64,000 bases of DNA from Aegilops tauschii subsp. strangulata (taxonomy: Eukaryota > Streptophyta > Magnoliopsida > Poales > Poaceae), in assembly GCF_002575655.3 (NCBI RefSeq), contig NC_053041.3:120434318-120498317 (forward strand), read 5' to 3'. This document shows, piece by piece, positions 22,634 to 32,130 of the stretch. The notes beneath the pieces were generated by a model. It made no database searches. It was not told the origin of the DNA and worked only from the letters and a program-made list of their open reading frames with translations. The position numbers and the translations under genes are program-made. Every line of letters begins with the position of its first letter. Within the stretch, counting starts at the first letter, position 1.

Positions 22634-23734
22634 ATGATGAAGAGATTTTTGAGGGGCTCATCGAGCCGAAGCTCGAAGGAAAAGCAAAGTGAAGAAGCAA
22701 AGAGGCCCAAATATAATCTGCCTCGCACCACGGAGGTTCGGCCGTGTGAATGGCCTTGTGATGATTTCTTGAGAGCAGCTGGGATTTATGATGATTTTTA
22801 TGAGTTGGCTGAGAATGCACGCCTCACCGACTTCCTCCACGACCAACGCGAACAGTATCTCTTACTCACTAATACCTTTGTGCAAAATTTTCATTTCCAC
22901 TCTAGGAGGTCACCACCTATGGTGCATTTTTATGTATATGATGAGTATAAGGAGATGACCCTTCGTGAATTCTGTGTGGTGTGCAAGTTACCTTTTCCGG
23001 GTTTCATAGAGGAACCACAAAGTAACGATGTGGAAGGGTTTATTGATATAATTGCTGTAGAGGAAACGAGGAAGGTTTCCGACGCACGAATCACTACCAT
23101 ACATTTTCATGTTCTACGTTACTTTGCTATATTTGCTAGTAGATGCTTAATTGGTCTCGGAAACTATGGAAACCTGAGTGTCCCTGATATTATTATTTTG
23201 TGACATGCCTTGTTTCGTGATGATACATTTAGTATGGGCGCTATTGTTGCAAAGCGGTTAAATCTTAACCGTACTAAGGGCCCAATCTTGGGAGGCATCT
23301 TCGCCTCACGCCTCGCTGCATACTATAACATACCTATTAGGCACTATGAGAAAGAAGAAAAATTGCTGCCTACTGTTTATTTAGATTATAAGAGTATGGT
23401 AGCACATGATTTTATTGTTAAGAATAGGGAAAGGGCGCTTAAATACAAATTGTTATTTGATAAAAATCACCCTGAGACTATTACCTTGCCTGCTCCTTCC
23501 TTGTTTGATTTATCTGCAGGCCAGTATTTCGTTCTGCTAGCAACCATCCAAGCATACCGGAACCCTTCATCAGCCACAGAGCCAGAGCCGGAACCCCAAT
23601 TTGATCCTCCACGACAGTTTAATTACCAGTGGGATCCGGAGATGATTGCCAACCAGTGGCAATCAGAGGCTTCTTCTTCTCAGTACGACCCCAACTATAA
23701 CTTTGGATATCTGCCAGGCCAGCCATGGCAATAG
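22634..23734 (+). pseudogene. Gypsy-S second ORF, ATHILA ORF-1-like, one in-frame stop
   Basis: A single frame from ATG 22634 to 23734 is broken only by TGA at 23201-23203. It reads MMKRFLRGSSSRSSKEKQ, then PPMVHFYVYDEYKEMTLREF, GNYGNLSVPDIIIL, and after the stop NRTKGPILGGIFASRLAAYY. It ends with a Gln/Pro-rich tail. The order of motifs recalls the plant ATHILA ORF-1 protein family, whose role is not established. The protein has no membrane span and no catalytic motif that I can see. The conserved length on both sides of the stop suggests the frame was functional recently. Confidence 0.7.
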
Positions 23735-23739
23735 AGCAA

Positions 23740-23769
23740 CTTAGGCCAAAAGCCTAAGCTTGGGGGAGT
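23740..23769 (+). promoter_or_regulatory. Internal polypurine-tract-like motif with hairpin
   Basis: CTTAGGC (23740-23746) and GCCTAAG (23752-23758) form a perfect 7-bp stem. AAGCTTGGGGGAGT follows (23756-23769) and is identical over 14 bases to the true polypurine tract at 25760-25773. It lies five bases after the second ORF's stop codon. Confidence 0.75.
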
Positions 23770-25735
23770 ACGTATTTCTCACCGACATTATATTCATGGT
23801 CATACACTCATTGCTAGATGTCGGTGCTCATACTTTTTCATTGTAATATCCATGCTAGTTTATTTTCTTTTTCTTGCTTTCTTCTTGTGTGTTTGAAAAA
23901 TCTTAAGAAAAACCAGAAAAAATTTAGTTGTAGCTAGTTTACCTTTCTTGCTGTAGTAGTAATAATTAAAAGAAAACCCAAAAATATTTCATGTTCTTCT
24001 TTTGCTTGTTGGGAGCTTTCCCGTGTAAATAGTTTTATTTCTTTTCTTTTCTTTGGGGGGTCAATAGGAGAAGACCATAATTAAATTGTTGAAGTGGCTC
24101 TTATATGCATTATTGTTGATTTAACCAAGAGCCCATATTGCCTTGTCTTCTCATGTTTATTGAATGCTCGCAGATTCCAGCTTAGTCCAATGCACGTGCA
24201 CTATTATTATTATTCACATCATTCGGTCGTGCAAGTGAAAGGCAATTATGACGATATATGATGGACTGATTGAGATGAGAGAAGGTCGTATGAACTCGAC
24301 CTCTCTTGTTTTTGTAAATATGATTAGTTCATCGTTCCTTATTCAGCCTATTATGAATAAACATGTTTGGAATGACAATTAGAGATCATAGTTGCTGGTG
24401 CCATGCTTGATTAGCTAGGAGCTTATAATGGTTTACCTTGCGTGCCAACATGCTATTAAAATGGTTGTGATGTGGTATGATGGGGTGGTATCCTCCTTTG
24501 AATGATTCAAGTGGCTTGACTTGGCACATGTTCACACATGTAGTTGATACAAATCAACATAGCCTTCATGACATTTATGTTAATGGTGGATTATATCCTA
24601 CTCATGCTTGCACTCAATGTTTATTAATTTTAATGCATGTTCATGACTGTTGTCGCTCTCTAGTTGGCCGCTTCCCAGTCTTTTTCTAGCCTTCACTTGT
24701 ACTAAGCGGGAATACTGCCTGTGCATCCAATCCCTTAAACCCCAAAGTTATTCCACATGAGTCCACTATACCTTCCTATATGCGGTATCTACCTGCCGTT
24801 CCAAGTAAATTTGTATGTGCCAAACTCTAAACCTTCAAATGAAATTCTGTTTTATATGCTTGAATAGCTCATGTGTCAACTAGGGCTGTCCGTATCTTCC
24901 ATGCTAGGCGGGTTATTCTCAAGCGGAGTGGACTCCGCTCCTCACTCATGAGAAAATGGCTGGTCACCGGGATGCCCAGTCCCATCCTTTATGCAAACCA
25001 AATCAAAATAATTGCAAAAAAACTCCCCCGGGACTGTTGTTAGTTGGAGGCACTCGTTGTTTCGAGCAAGCCATGGATTGATGCATGTTGGTGGAGGGGG
25101 AGTATAAACTTTACCATTCTGTTTGGGAACCACCTATAATGTGTGTAGCATGGAAGATATCACCATCTCTTGGTTGTTATGTTGACAATGAAAGTATGCC
25201 GCTCAAAATATTATTTATCTCTGCTTTAAAATCAAGCTCTGGCACCTCTACAAATCCCTGCTTCCCTCTGTGAAGGGCCTATCTATTTACTTTTATGTTG
25301 AGGCATCACCCTCTTATTAAAAAGCACCAGCTGGAGAGCACCGCTATCATTTGCATCCATTACTATTAATTTATATTGGGTATGACTATGATTGGATCTC
25401 TTTTACCATGAATTACAATGTTTAGTCAGTCCTTGATCTTTAAAGGTGCTCTGCATTTATGTTTTGTGGTCTCAAAAAGGGCTAGCGAGATACCATCTTG
25501 TTATATCATATCATGATTGTTTTGAGAAAGTGTTGTCATCCGAGATTTATTATTATTGTTCGCTAGTTGATTATGCCATTGATATGAGTAAACATGAGAC
25601 CTAAGAGTTATTGTGAATATCGCTAGTTCATAATCTTTGCTGAAAACTTGAATGCTGGCTTTACATATTTACAACAACAAGAGCAAACAGAGTTTGTAAA
25701 AGTTTTTCTTTATCACTTTCAGTTTATCAACTGAA
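23770..25735 (+). other. Gypsy-S 3' non-coding region
   Basis: About 2 kb without a convincing coding frame and with AT-rich, oligo-T-containing sequence. The last 430 bp also appear at 17119-17551. Confidence 0.7.
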
Positions 25736-25773
25736 TTGCTTGAGGACAAGCAAAGTTTTAAGCTTGGGGGAGT
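25736..25773 (+). promoter_or_regulatory. Gypsy-S polypurine tract preceded by a perfect hairpin
   Basis: TTGCTTG (25736-25742), loop AGGA, CAAGCAA (25747-25753), then TTTTAAGCTTGGGGGAGT ending at the 3' LTR. The tract primes plus-strand DNA synthesis during reverse transcription. The same hairpin with one stem mismatch precedes 17552. Confidence 0.85.
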
Positions 25774-27161
25774 TCATACGTCTCCGTTGTATCTACTTTT
25801 CCAAACACTTTTGCCCTTGTTTTGGACTCTAACTTGCATGATTTGAATGGAACTAACCCGGACTGATGCTGTTTTCAGCAGAATTGCCATGGTGTTATTT
25901 ATGTGCAGAAACAAAAGTTCTCGGAATGACCTGAAACTCCACGGAGACTATTTTTTGAAATAATAAAAATACTAGCGAAAGAATCAAGGCCAGGGGGTCC
26001 ACACCCTTGCCACAAGGGTGGGGGGGCGCGCCCCCGGCCTCGTGGGCCCCCTGGGGCTCCACCGACATCAACTCCAACTCCATATATTCGTGTTCGGGGA
26101 GAAAAAAAATCAGAGAGAAAGATTCATCGCGTTTTACGATACGGAGCCGCCGCCAAGCCCTAAACTCTCTCGGGAGGGCTGATATAGAGTCCGTTCGGGG
26201 CTCCAGAGAGGGGAATCGGTCGCCGTCGTCATCATCAACTATCCTCCATCACCAATTTCATGATGCTCACCGCCGTGCGTGAGTAATTCCATCGTAGGCT
26301 TGCTGGACGGTGATGGGTTGGATGAGATTTATCATGTAATCGAGTTAGTTTTGTTAGGGTTTGATCCCTAGTATCCACTATGTTTTGAGATTGATGTTGC
26401 TATGACTTTGCTATGCTTAATGCTTGTCACTAGGGCTCGAGTGCCATGATTTCAGATCTGAACCTATTATGTTTTCATGAATATATGTGAGTTCCTGATC
26501 CTATCTTGCAAGTCTATAGTCACCTACTATGTTTTATGATCTGGCAATCCCGAAGTGACAATAATCGGGACCACTCCCGGTGATGACCGAAGTTTGAGGA
26601 GTTCATGTATTCACTATGTGTTAATGCTCTGGTCCGGTACTCTATTAAAAGGAGGCCTTAATATCCCTTAGTTTCCGCTAGGACCCCGCTGCCACGGGAG
26701 GGTAGGACAAAAGATGTCATGCAAGTTCTTTTCCATAAGCACGTATGGCTATATTCGGAATACATGCCTACATTACATTGATGAATTGGAGCTAGTTCTG
26801 TGTCACCCTATGCTATGATTGTTACATGATGAACCACATCCGGCATAATTCTCCATCACCGATCCAATGCCTATGAGCTTTTCACATATTGTTCTTCGCT
26901 TATTTACTTTTCCTTTCCTACTATTACAATCACTAGAAAACCGAAAAATATTACTTTTGCTACTGTTAACGTTACTTCCATATTACTTTGCTACTAAATA
27001 CTTTGCTGCAGATACTAAGTTATCCAGGTGCGGTTGAATTGACAACTCAACTGCTAATACTTGAGAATATTCTTTGGCTCCCCTTGTGTCGAATCAATAA
27101 ATTTGGGTTGAATACTCTACCCTCGAAAACTGTTGCGATCCCCTATACTTGTGGGTCATCT
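25774..27161 (+). repeat. Gypsy-S 3' LTR
   Basis: Matches the 5' LTR throughout but begins TCATACG instead of TGATACG and lacks about 20 bp in the GC-rich block near 26030. It ends GTGGGTCATCT rather than GTGGGTTATCA. The exact last base is uncertain because the following TGGCGAG also occurs just downstream of the 5' LTR. Confidence 0.9.
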
Positions 27162-27174
27162 GGCGAGGTTCAAT

Positions 27175-27384
27175 ATGGATAGTCATGACGAGCAAAGCTT
27201 GCTTGCGCTTTTCAAGGAAGCATTGCAGCAGTATGGGTGTTACCTGAGGAAATCACACATTGATGGCAAGTCTATAAACAAATTTCTGGTGAAGTCTCCT
27301 GTGCTAAATTTAGAAGACATTGAATGGAAAAACCTTGTTATGCACTGGTCTCATTCCGAGGATGAGTTACTGTCTATGATATAG
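27175..27384 (+). CDS. Unrecognised 69-residue ORF
   Basis: Starts MDSHDEQSLLALFKEAL and ends HSEDELLSMI. Its composition is like real coding sequence, with helical acidic/hydrophobic segments and no repeats. It begins only 14 bases after the Gypsy-S LTR, so the upstream part of any host gene may have been removed. No domain is recognised. It could be the tail of a gene, an exon carried in the neighbouring CACTA-type element, or chance. Confidence 0.3.
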   Translation: MDSHDEQSLLALFKEALQQYGCYLRKSHIDGKSINKFLVKSPVLNLEDIEWKNLVMHWSHSEDELLSMI

Positions 27385-27499
27385 CATGACAAATTGAACT
27401 TCTACTTTTCCGCATGTGCCTTACGGATCTTTTTTGCAAGAAATCTGCTCGAAAAAGAATTCTGGTTTGGAAAGAACGACAGGATATCGCAAATATGCT

Positions 27500-28045
27500 G
27501 CCCGCTGCTTTGCTCTTGTTAGTACCTGTTGTCCTATATCACTGTACTTGCATACATACCTGGTTCATTATGTGACAGCAGTGTACATGATAGCTTGCTT
27601 ATCAACTGTTCGCTCCAAATTATCTAATTTGTATGAATGGTTACATTAGTGTAGAATATATCCAATGCCAATGAATTTTTTTAGCTCTGCATTGTTCTTG
27701 TAAGTACCTGATGTCCTTAATCAGTGTACTTATATTGACTGGTAGTTGTTCATATACCATCACTCTGCAGCTTATTTTCCTTTGCCCTCCATTTTCTACA
27801 CATAAGATCTATATTTACTCTTACCATAAGGTTGGATAACACCGATGGTACTGAAGAAGTTTAGCTCTGCATTGCTCTTGGCTGTACCTTTTGCCTATAT
27901 CGCTGTACTTACATTTATAGCTACTTGGTTATGTAGCATCACTCTTCATCTTATCTTAAATATTCTCCATTTTTTCTTATATTATCACATCTATATTTAC
28001 TCTTAACAAAATGTAGAATAAAGGCAATGCTTATGAAGAAGATTC
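27500..28045. repeat. Three tandem ~180-bp repeats
   Basis: TTTAGCTCTGCATTGNTCTTG with a following GTACCTNNTGTCC-like stretch, CACTGTACTTACAT and CATCTATATTTACTCTTA recurs near 27502, 27680 and 27860. The copies are diverged. The array ends at a run of nine or more Cs near 28069. Confidence 0.75.
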
Positions 28046-28238
28046 TTTGGTAAACTTCTTGAATTGCCCCCCCCCCCATCAGCATGGACAAGGGCTTTAT
28101 AGAGCCTACCTTCACCAATAACGTAAGTTTGTCCTTCTCAAGCCTTCAAACTTTGTTGTGTATATTTGGTTAGGCATGACTGCAACAGCTGTTTATTTTT
28201 GGTGTTTGAATCAAATTACATGTTTAAAGTTTATTATG

Positions 28239-28323
28239 TACTCCCTCCGTCCCATAATATAAGAACGTTTTTGACATTAGTGTAGTGTAAAAACCGTTCT
28301 TATATTATGGGACGGAGGGAGTA
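28239..28323. mobile_element. Stowaway-type MITE (85 bp, near-palindromic)
   Basis: Begins TACTCCCTCCGTCCCATAAT and ends TATTATGGGACGGAGGGAGTA, so almost the whole element folds on itself. TA ends match the Stowaway target site. It has no coding capacity. Confidence 0.95.
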
Positions 28324-28692
28324 GTTCATAAACAAAAGTTTGTCCTTCTCAATTTAAGTTTTCAGTTGTACAACCAAGTTCCTTCTTCATACCATGTAAA
28401 TTAAACTATACAGAGCAAGTGATCTTATTTTGCCAATCTGAAATGGGATAAATTGACAGCACACTAACCATTGATACTTATGAGTTCTTGATCTGTAATC
28501 CAGTGGTGTCATGAAGCTGCCAACTCCTTCACAATGTCATTTCCTGCCATGTCTTGACCCGAACAATACCATATTGTGTTAATGCTATTTTAAACTGTGT
28601 CACTTTATTCGTCAGTAAGAAATGTGATGAACTGTCACTACTGATACTTATATGTGCAAAACCTGTCATTTGTCTGCTTGTTTATCTTTCAG

Positions 28693-28875
28693 AGTCAGGA
28701 GGATATAAGTGTCAAACAAGTGCAGTCTCATCAGCTTGCTCAGCTGCTTGCGCTGCAGCTCCCGAGCAGGGCTAACCTTTTCTTGAACTCTATTGAAGTG
28801 ATGTCGGTTTTGTATATTATTTTGTCGGCGTGTTTAATTGCACTGGTGGCGATCTTTCATGCCCAGTGTATGTAA
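28693..28875 (+). CDS. Unrecognised exon-like ORF with a hydrophobic C-terminus
   Basis: After a TTTATCTTTCAG acceptor-like sequence the frame reads SQEDISVKQVQSHQLAQLLA. It ends with a strongly hydrophobic segment (VLYIILSACLIALVAIF) that could be a tail-anchor membrane helix, then HAQCM and a stop. An upstream exon candidate is MDKGFIEPTFTNN at 28085-28123, just before GTAAGT. No homologue is recognised. Confidence 0.3.
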   Translation, partial: SQEDISVKQVQSHQLAQLLALQLPSRANLFLNSIEVMSVLYIILSACLIALVAIFHAQCM

Positions 28876-29800
28876 TCTGTTGTGTGCTTGTGCTTTATTA
28901 TCATAGTGGCAAACTTTGATGCCGAGTGGATGTAATATGCCGTAATTTCTTTATTGTATAGTCTAGGTTTTTTTTCTTATTCACAATGCCGCAGTTATTT
29001 TACGGTATATATATCCTGTCTTCGCAGTAAACCGGCCAAACCGTAAAATTACGGTACATAATCGGGCCATCATGCAAATCACTATGTATGATCCGCATCA
29101 TGGGCCCCGTCATCTTGGTCCGTTAACAGGCCTAAATGTAAACTGGCCCACTAGTAGATTCAGGACTTCAATAGGCCGAGTAAACCGCCGGCCCTATCGC
29201 AAGAAAACTCAATGGGCTTTTAGGAGGCTGAAAAGTAGGTTGGGCCTGAAACGTGTCGAACAGCTCACGGGCCGGCAGTAGGACGAAATAGACCCCGGCC
29301 CATGATTGTGCCAATCAAATCATGGGCTTATAACAGGCCAGAATTGTCTCGGTCCTTATTTGGCCCAATCAGATTATCGTCTGTGAGCAGGCCGGATGCA
29401 AACGGGGCCGTAGTTAGGCCCAACTATATGACGAGCTTTTAGCAGGCCGAAATATATATAGGGCCGAAATGTTAAACGGGCCTTTAACAGGCCGAAACTA
29501 ATATCAGGCCAAATTACTAAATGGGCCTTTATCAAGTGGGCCCAAAAGCATAGCGTCCAGTTGACGGGCCGAATCTGATATGGGCCATAATTTAGCCCAA
29601 AGCCTCTCAAAGGGCCGGACCTGATCTAGGCCATAATTTGGCCTAGTACGTGGTAGGCTTTTAACGAGCCGGATCTCATATGGGCCTTTATTAGGCCCAG
29701 AACGTGGCAGACTGTTGATGGACCGGATCAAATATGGGCCGGCATTTGGCCCAAAACATGGCAGCCTGTTAATGGGCTGGCCTACTAGTGTCATCAAAAT

Positions 29801-30095
29801 CTTTTGGGCCTTCAGCTGGGCCGGCCCATTATGGTCGGCGAAATCTTGTGGGCCTTTAGCTGGGCCGGCCCATTATGGTCGGAAAAATCTTGTGGGCCTT
29901 TACCTGGGCCGGCCCATTATGGTCCGCAAAATCTCGCAGGCCTTTAGCTGGGCTGGCCCATTATGGCCCACAAAATCTTGTGGGCCTTTAGCTGGGCCGG
30001 CCCATTATGGTCCGCAAAATCTCGTGGGCCTTTTGCTGGGCTGGCCCATGGACCGAAAAATCTTGTGGGCCTTTAGTTGGGCCGGCCCATTTAAA
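29801..30095 (+). repeat. 44-bp GGCC-rich tandem repeats
   Basis: About six and a half copies of a 44-bp unit containing GTGGGCCTTTAGCTGGGCCG and GCCCATTATGGTC. GGGCCGGCCC palindromes recur in each copy. Confidence 0.9.
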
Positions 30096-30121
30096 CTTTA
30101 CGGGCCACCTTTGGGCCGGTC

Positions 30122-30321
30122 CACGTGTCAACATTTCATAAGCGCATCTCGCCCGGTGGATGAGTGACACCTGTGCCGACGGGGAGCTGACACGTGTTTC
30201 CTCCAGCCAATGATGATTTTACACGTGGAAAATCGCCATTGGTCCGGGCTGTTAACGGGTTATCGAATCCAAAACCGGACCCAATAGCTTAATGGAGACC
30301 CGTTACGGTGGATGCCACGTG
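30122..30321. promoter_or_regulatory. Cluster of four CACGTG G-box palindromes
   Basis: CACGTG occurs at 30122-30127, 30191-30196, 30222-30227 and 30316-30321, three of them in CACGTGT context. G-boxes are bound by plant bZIP and bHLH factors, and ACGTG is the ABRE core. They lie in the subterminal part of CACTA-3. Binding is inferred from the motif only. Confidence 0.5.
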
Positions 30322-30550
30322 TCGGTCACCCTTGACGGAAGCACTTCTGTGACGCGCGATTTTTCGTCATGGAAGTGGACACTTCCGTGATGATAATTTT
30401 GGTAATGTTATGGAACACTTCTACGACAGCACAGGTATGACTATCTTGATTCTGTCATAAAATCATCATGGATGTACATGCATGACAGAAAATGTGACCT
30501 ACTGTGACAAACACGTATCATCACGGAGGTGTATCTTTTTTGTAGTGTGG

Positions 30551-31943
30551 GAGCTCCCTTGATGGTGTGGCACACCTTGCATTTGGGCACGGTTATCCTT
30601 GGCCTTGTTGTGGACGGCTAGCCATTGGGGAGAGCACCACTCATCCACCAACTTCTCCCAACAGTCCATCCTATCCGCACACCATCTCAGGGGCACCTAA
30701 GTTAGACAAGAGAAATTTCAACACTACGCCTAGGAATCAAATCAAGGGAACTAAGTACAAGGCCTTAAGAATAGGTAATTACCTTCATGTACTTCTCCTT
30801 ACTCAGAAACTTGGCGCAGCACTTCGTCTTGGACCTCTTAATGTTAGTCGAGGCGTCTCGAACAGCCTACACCCGAGCCTCGTGCCGTAAGTTCTGAAGT
30901 AGGCGCTTGCACTCGGCTTCGACAACCATAGTCGCGTCCGCCTCGTGTTCCTCAAGACACCTGTAGAAGGTCTGCAATCAAACAAGACAACACTGATTAG
31001 TGCAATCACTAGGTACTGTTGATTTTTAATTCTGTAAAGGAGAAATTACCCAAAACCTCCAGATCACAATGTCAGCCACCGTCTCGCACCAGACACCGTC
31101 GACCCTCTCCTCTGGCGGGGCCGGGGCAGCCACGTACAGCTCCCAGCTTAGTGCTAGCTGTGGAACCTCACCCTCACCAGGCAACGTGGCCCACCCCGGG
31201 AAGTGGTGCCGGCAAAGCACACCAAGAACCTGGTTGGGCCTGCGGACACCAGGGGCGTTTTTCCAACCCCTGAAGTATGACAAGGCCAACACATTAGATA
31301 TTAATTTGAAGAAACATGAAGGCAAAAGGTTAAAAAAGAGTAAATGCACTTACTTCTCCCCATTAGGCTCAATCAACCACCTCTGATCGCGGATCACCGG
31401 CATGGGCGGGAGCTTTGTACCACCACGCTGGTAGACCTTCTTGCCCCCCTCAACTAGATCTCCCTCGCTATAGCTATCCTAAGAAAAGCTGTCCTCGCCA
31501 CCATCAGCATATCCACTAGCCTCCGGAGTCATGTGGGATGAAGACTTTGGGACCGGAGTTTCCTGGGACGAAGACTCTGGGACCCGAGTCTCGTGGGACG
31601 AAGGCTCGGCGACCCGAGGCTCGTCGGCCCGAGGCTCGTGGACCGGAGTTCGAGACAGGTCCAACGGGTCCACCTGAGACGGAGCACTCTTGTGGTCGGG
31701 AGAATCAGCCGGGGGTGGCGGCGAGGAAGGCGCAGCAGCCTTCCTACCTCTCCCGCCGCCACGTCCACCTCTAGCACCCCTCTTCATCTTCCCCCGACCT
31801 CTCCCGACCGAAGAAGAAGATCCCTCCGGTGTCTGCATACTGTTTACCAGCGCTCTCCGGAGGTGCTGGGGTGGAATAATAGCACCCCTCCCAGCACGCG
31901 CCGAGGAAGGAGGCTCGGAGCGCTCTCGACCCGCACCCACCAT
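30551..31943 (-). pseudogene. TNPA-like gene of CACTA-2, broken
   Basis: Starts MVGAGRERSEPPSS, a clear relative of the CACTA-1 protein. A TAG at 31479-31481 ends the first exon early. A second in-frame TAG lies in the exon equivalent to exon 3 (near 30865, RV then stop then AVRD). The donor GTAAGT at the end of exon 1 is conserved and confirms the first intron. Exons past the equivalent of exon 4 are absent because the copy ends at the CACTA-3 junction. Confidence 0.85.
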
Positions 31944-32130
31944 CTGTCAACACCTGCAATGACAAAGTGTAAATGAAATTAGTACAACATAAACATAATA
32001 AAAAAATTAAGTGTGTATCATCATCATGAACATAACAAAAAATTGAATACCTAATAACATGAACTAATTAATAATATATATATATATATGTATGTACATA
32101 ATAATAATTGAATACCTGATATTACTAATA

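Larger units (their letters stand above)
17552..27161 (+). mobile_element. Gypsy-S, non-autonomous Ty3/Gypsy retrotransposon (Sabrina-like)
   Basis: Two long terminal repeats bracket a primer-binding site, a gag-protease frame, a second frame resembling the ATHILA ORF-1 family, about 2 kb of 3' non-coding DNA and a polypurine tract. No reverse transcriptase, RNase H or integrase is present, so the element depends on enzymes from relatives. The name is by resemblance of the LTR and layout. The two LTRs differ at scattered bases and by a deletion in the GC-rich part, which points to a moderately old insertion or recombination product. Confidence 0.85.
29011..30547. mobile_element. CACTA-3 right part and terminus
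   Basis: The complement of the right end begins CACTACAAAAAAGATACACC, with TGG following the terminus (30548-30550). Inward lie words such as TCATCACGG, CATGACAGAAAATGTGAC and ATGGAAGTGGACACTTCC, typical of one grass CACTA-type family. Further in the DNA is saturated with GGGCC/AGGCC words. The left end was not found; the element may include the gene-like fragments at 27162-28875 or be truncated near 29011. Confidence 0.65.
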
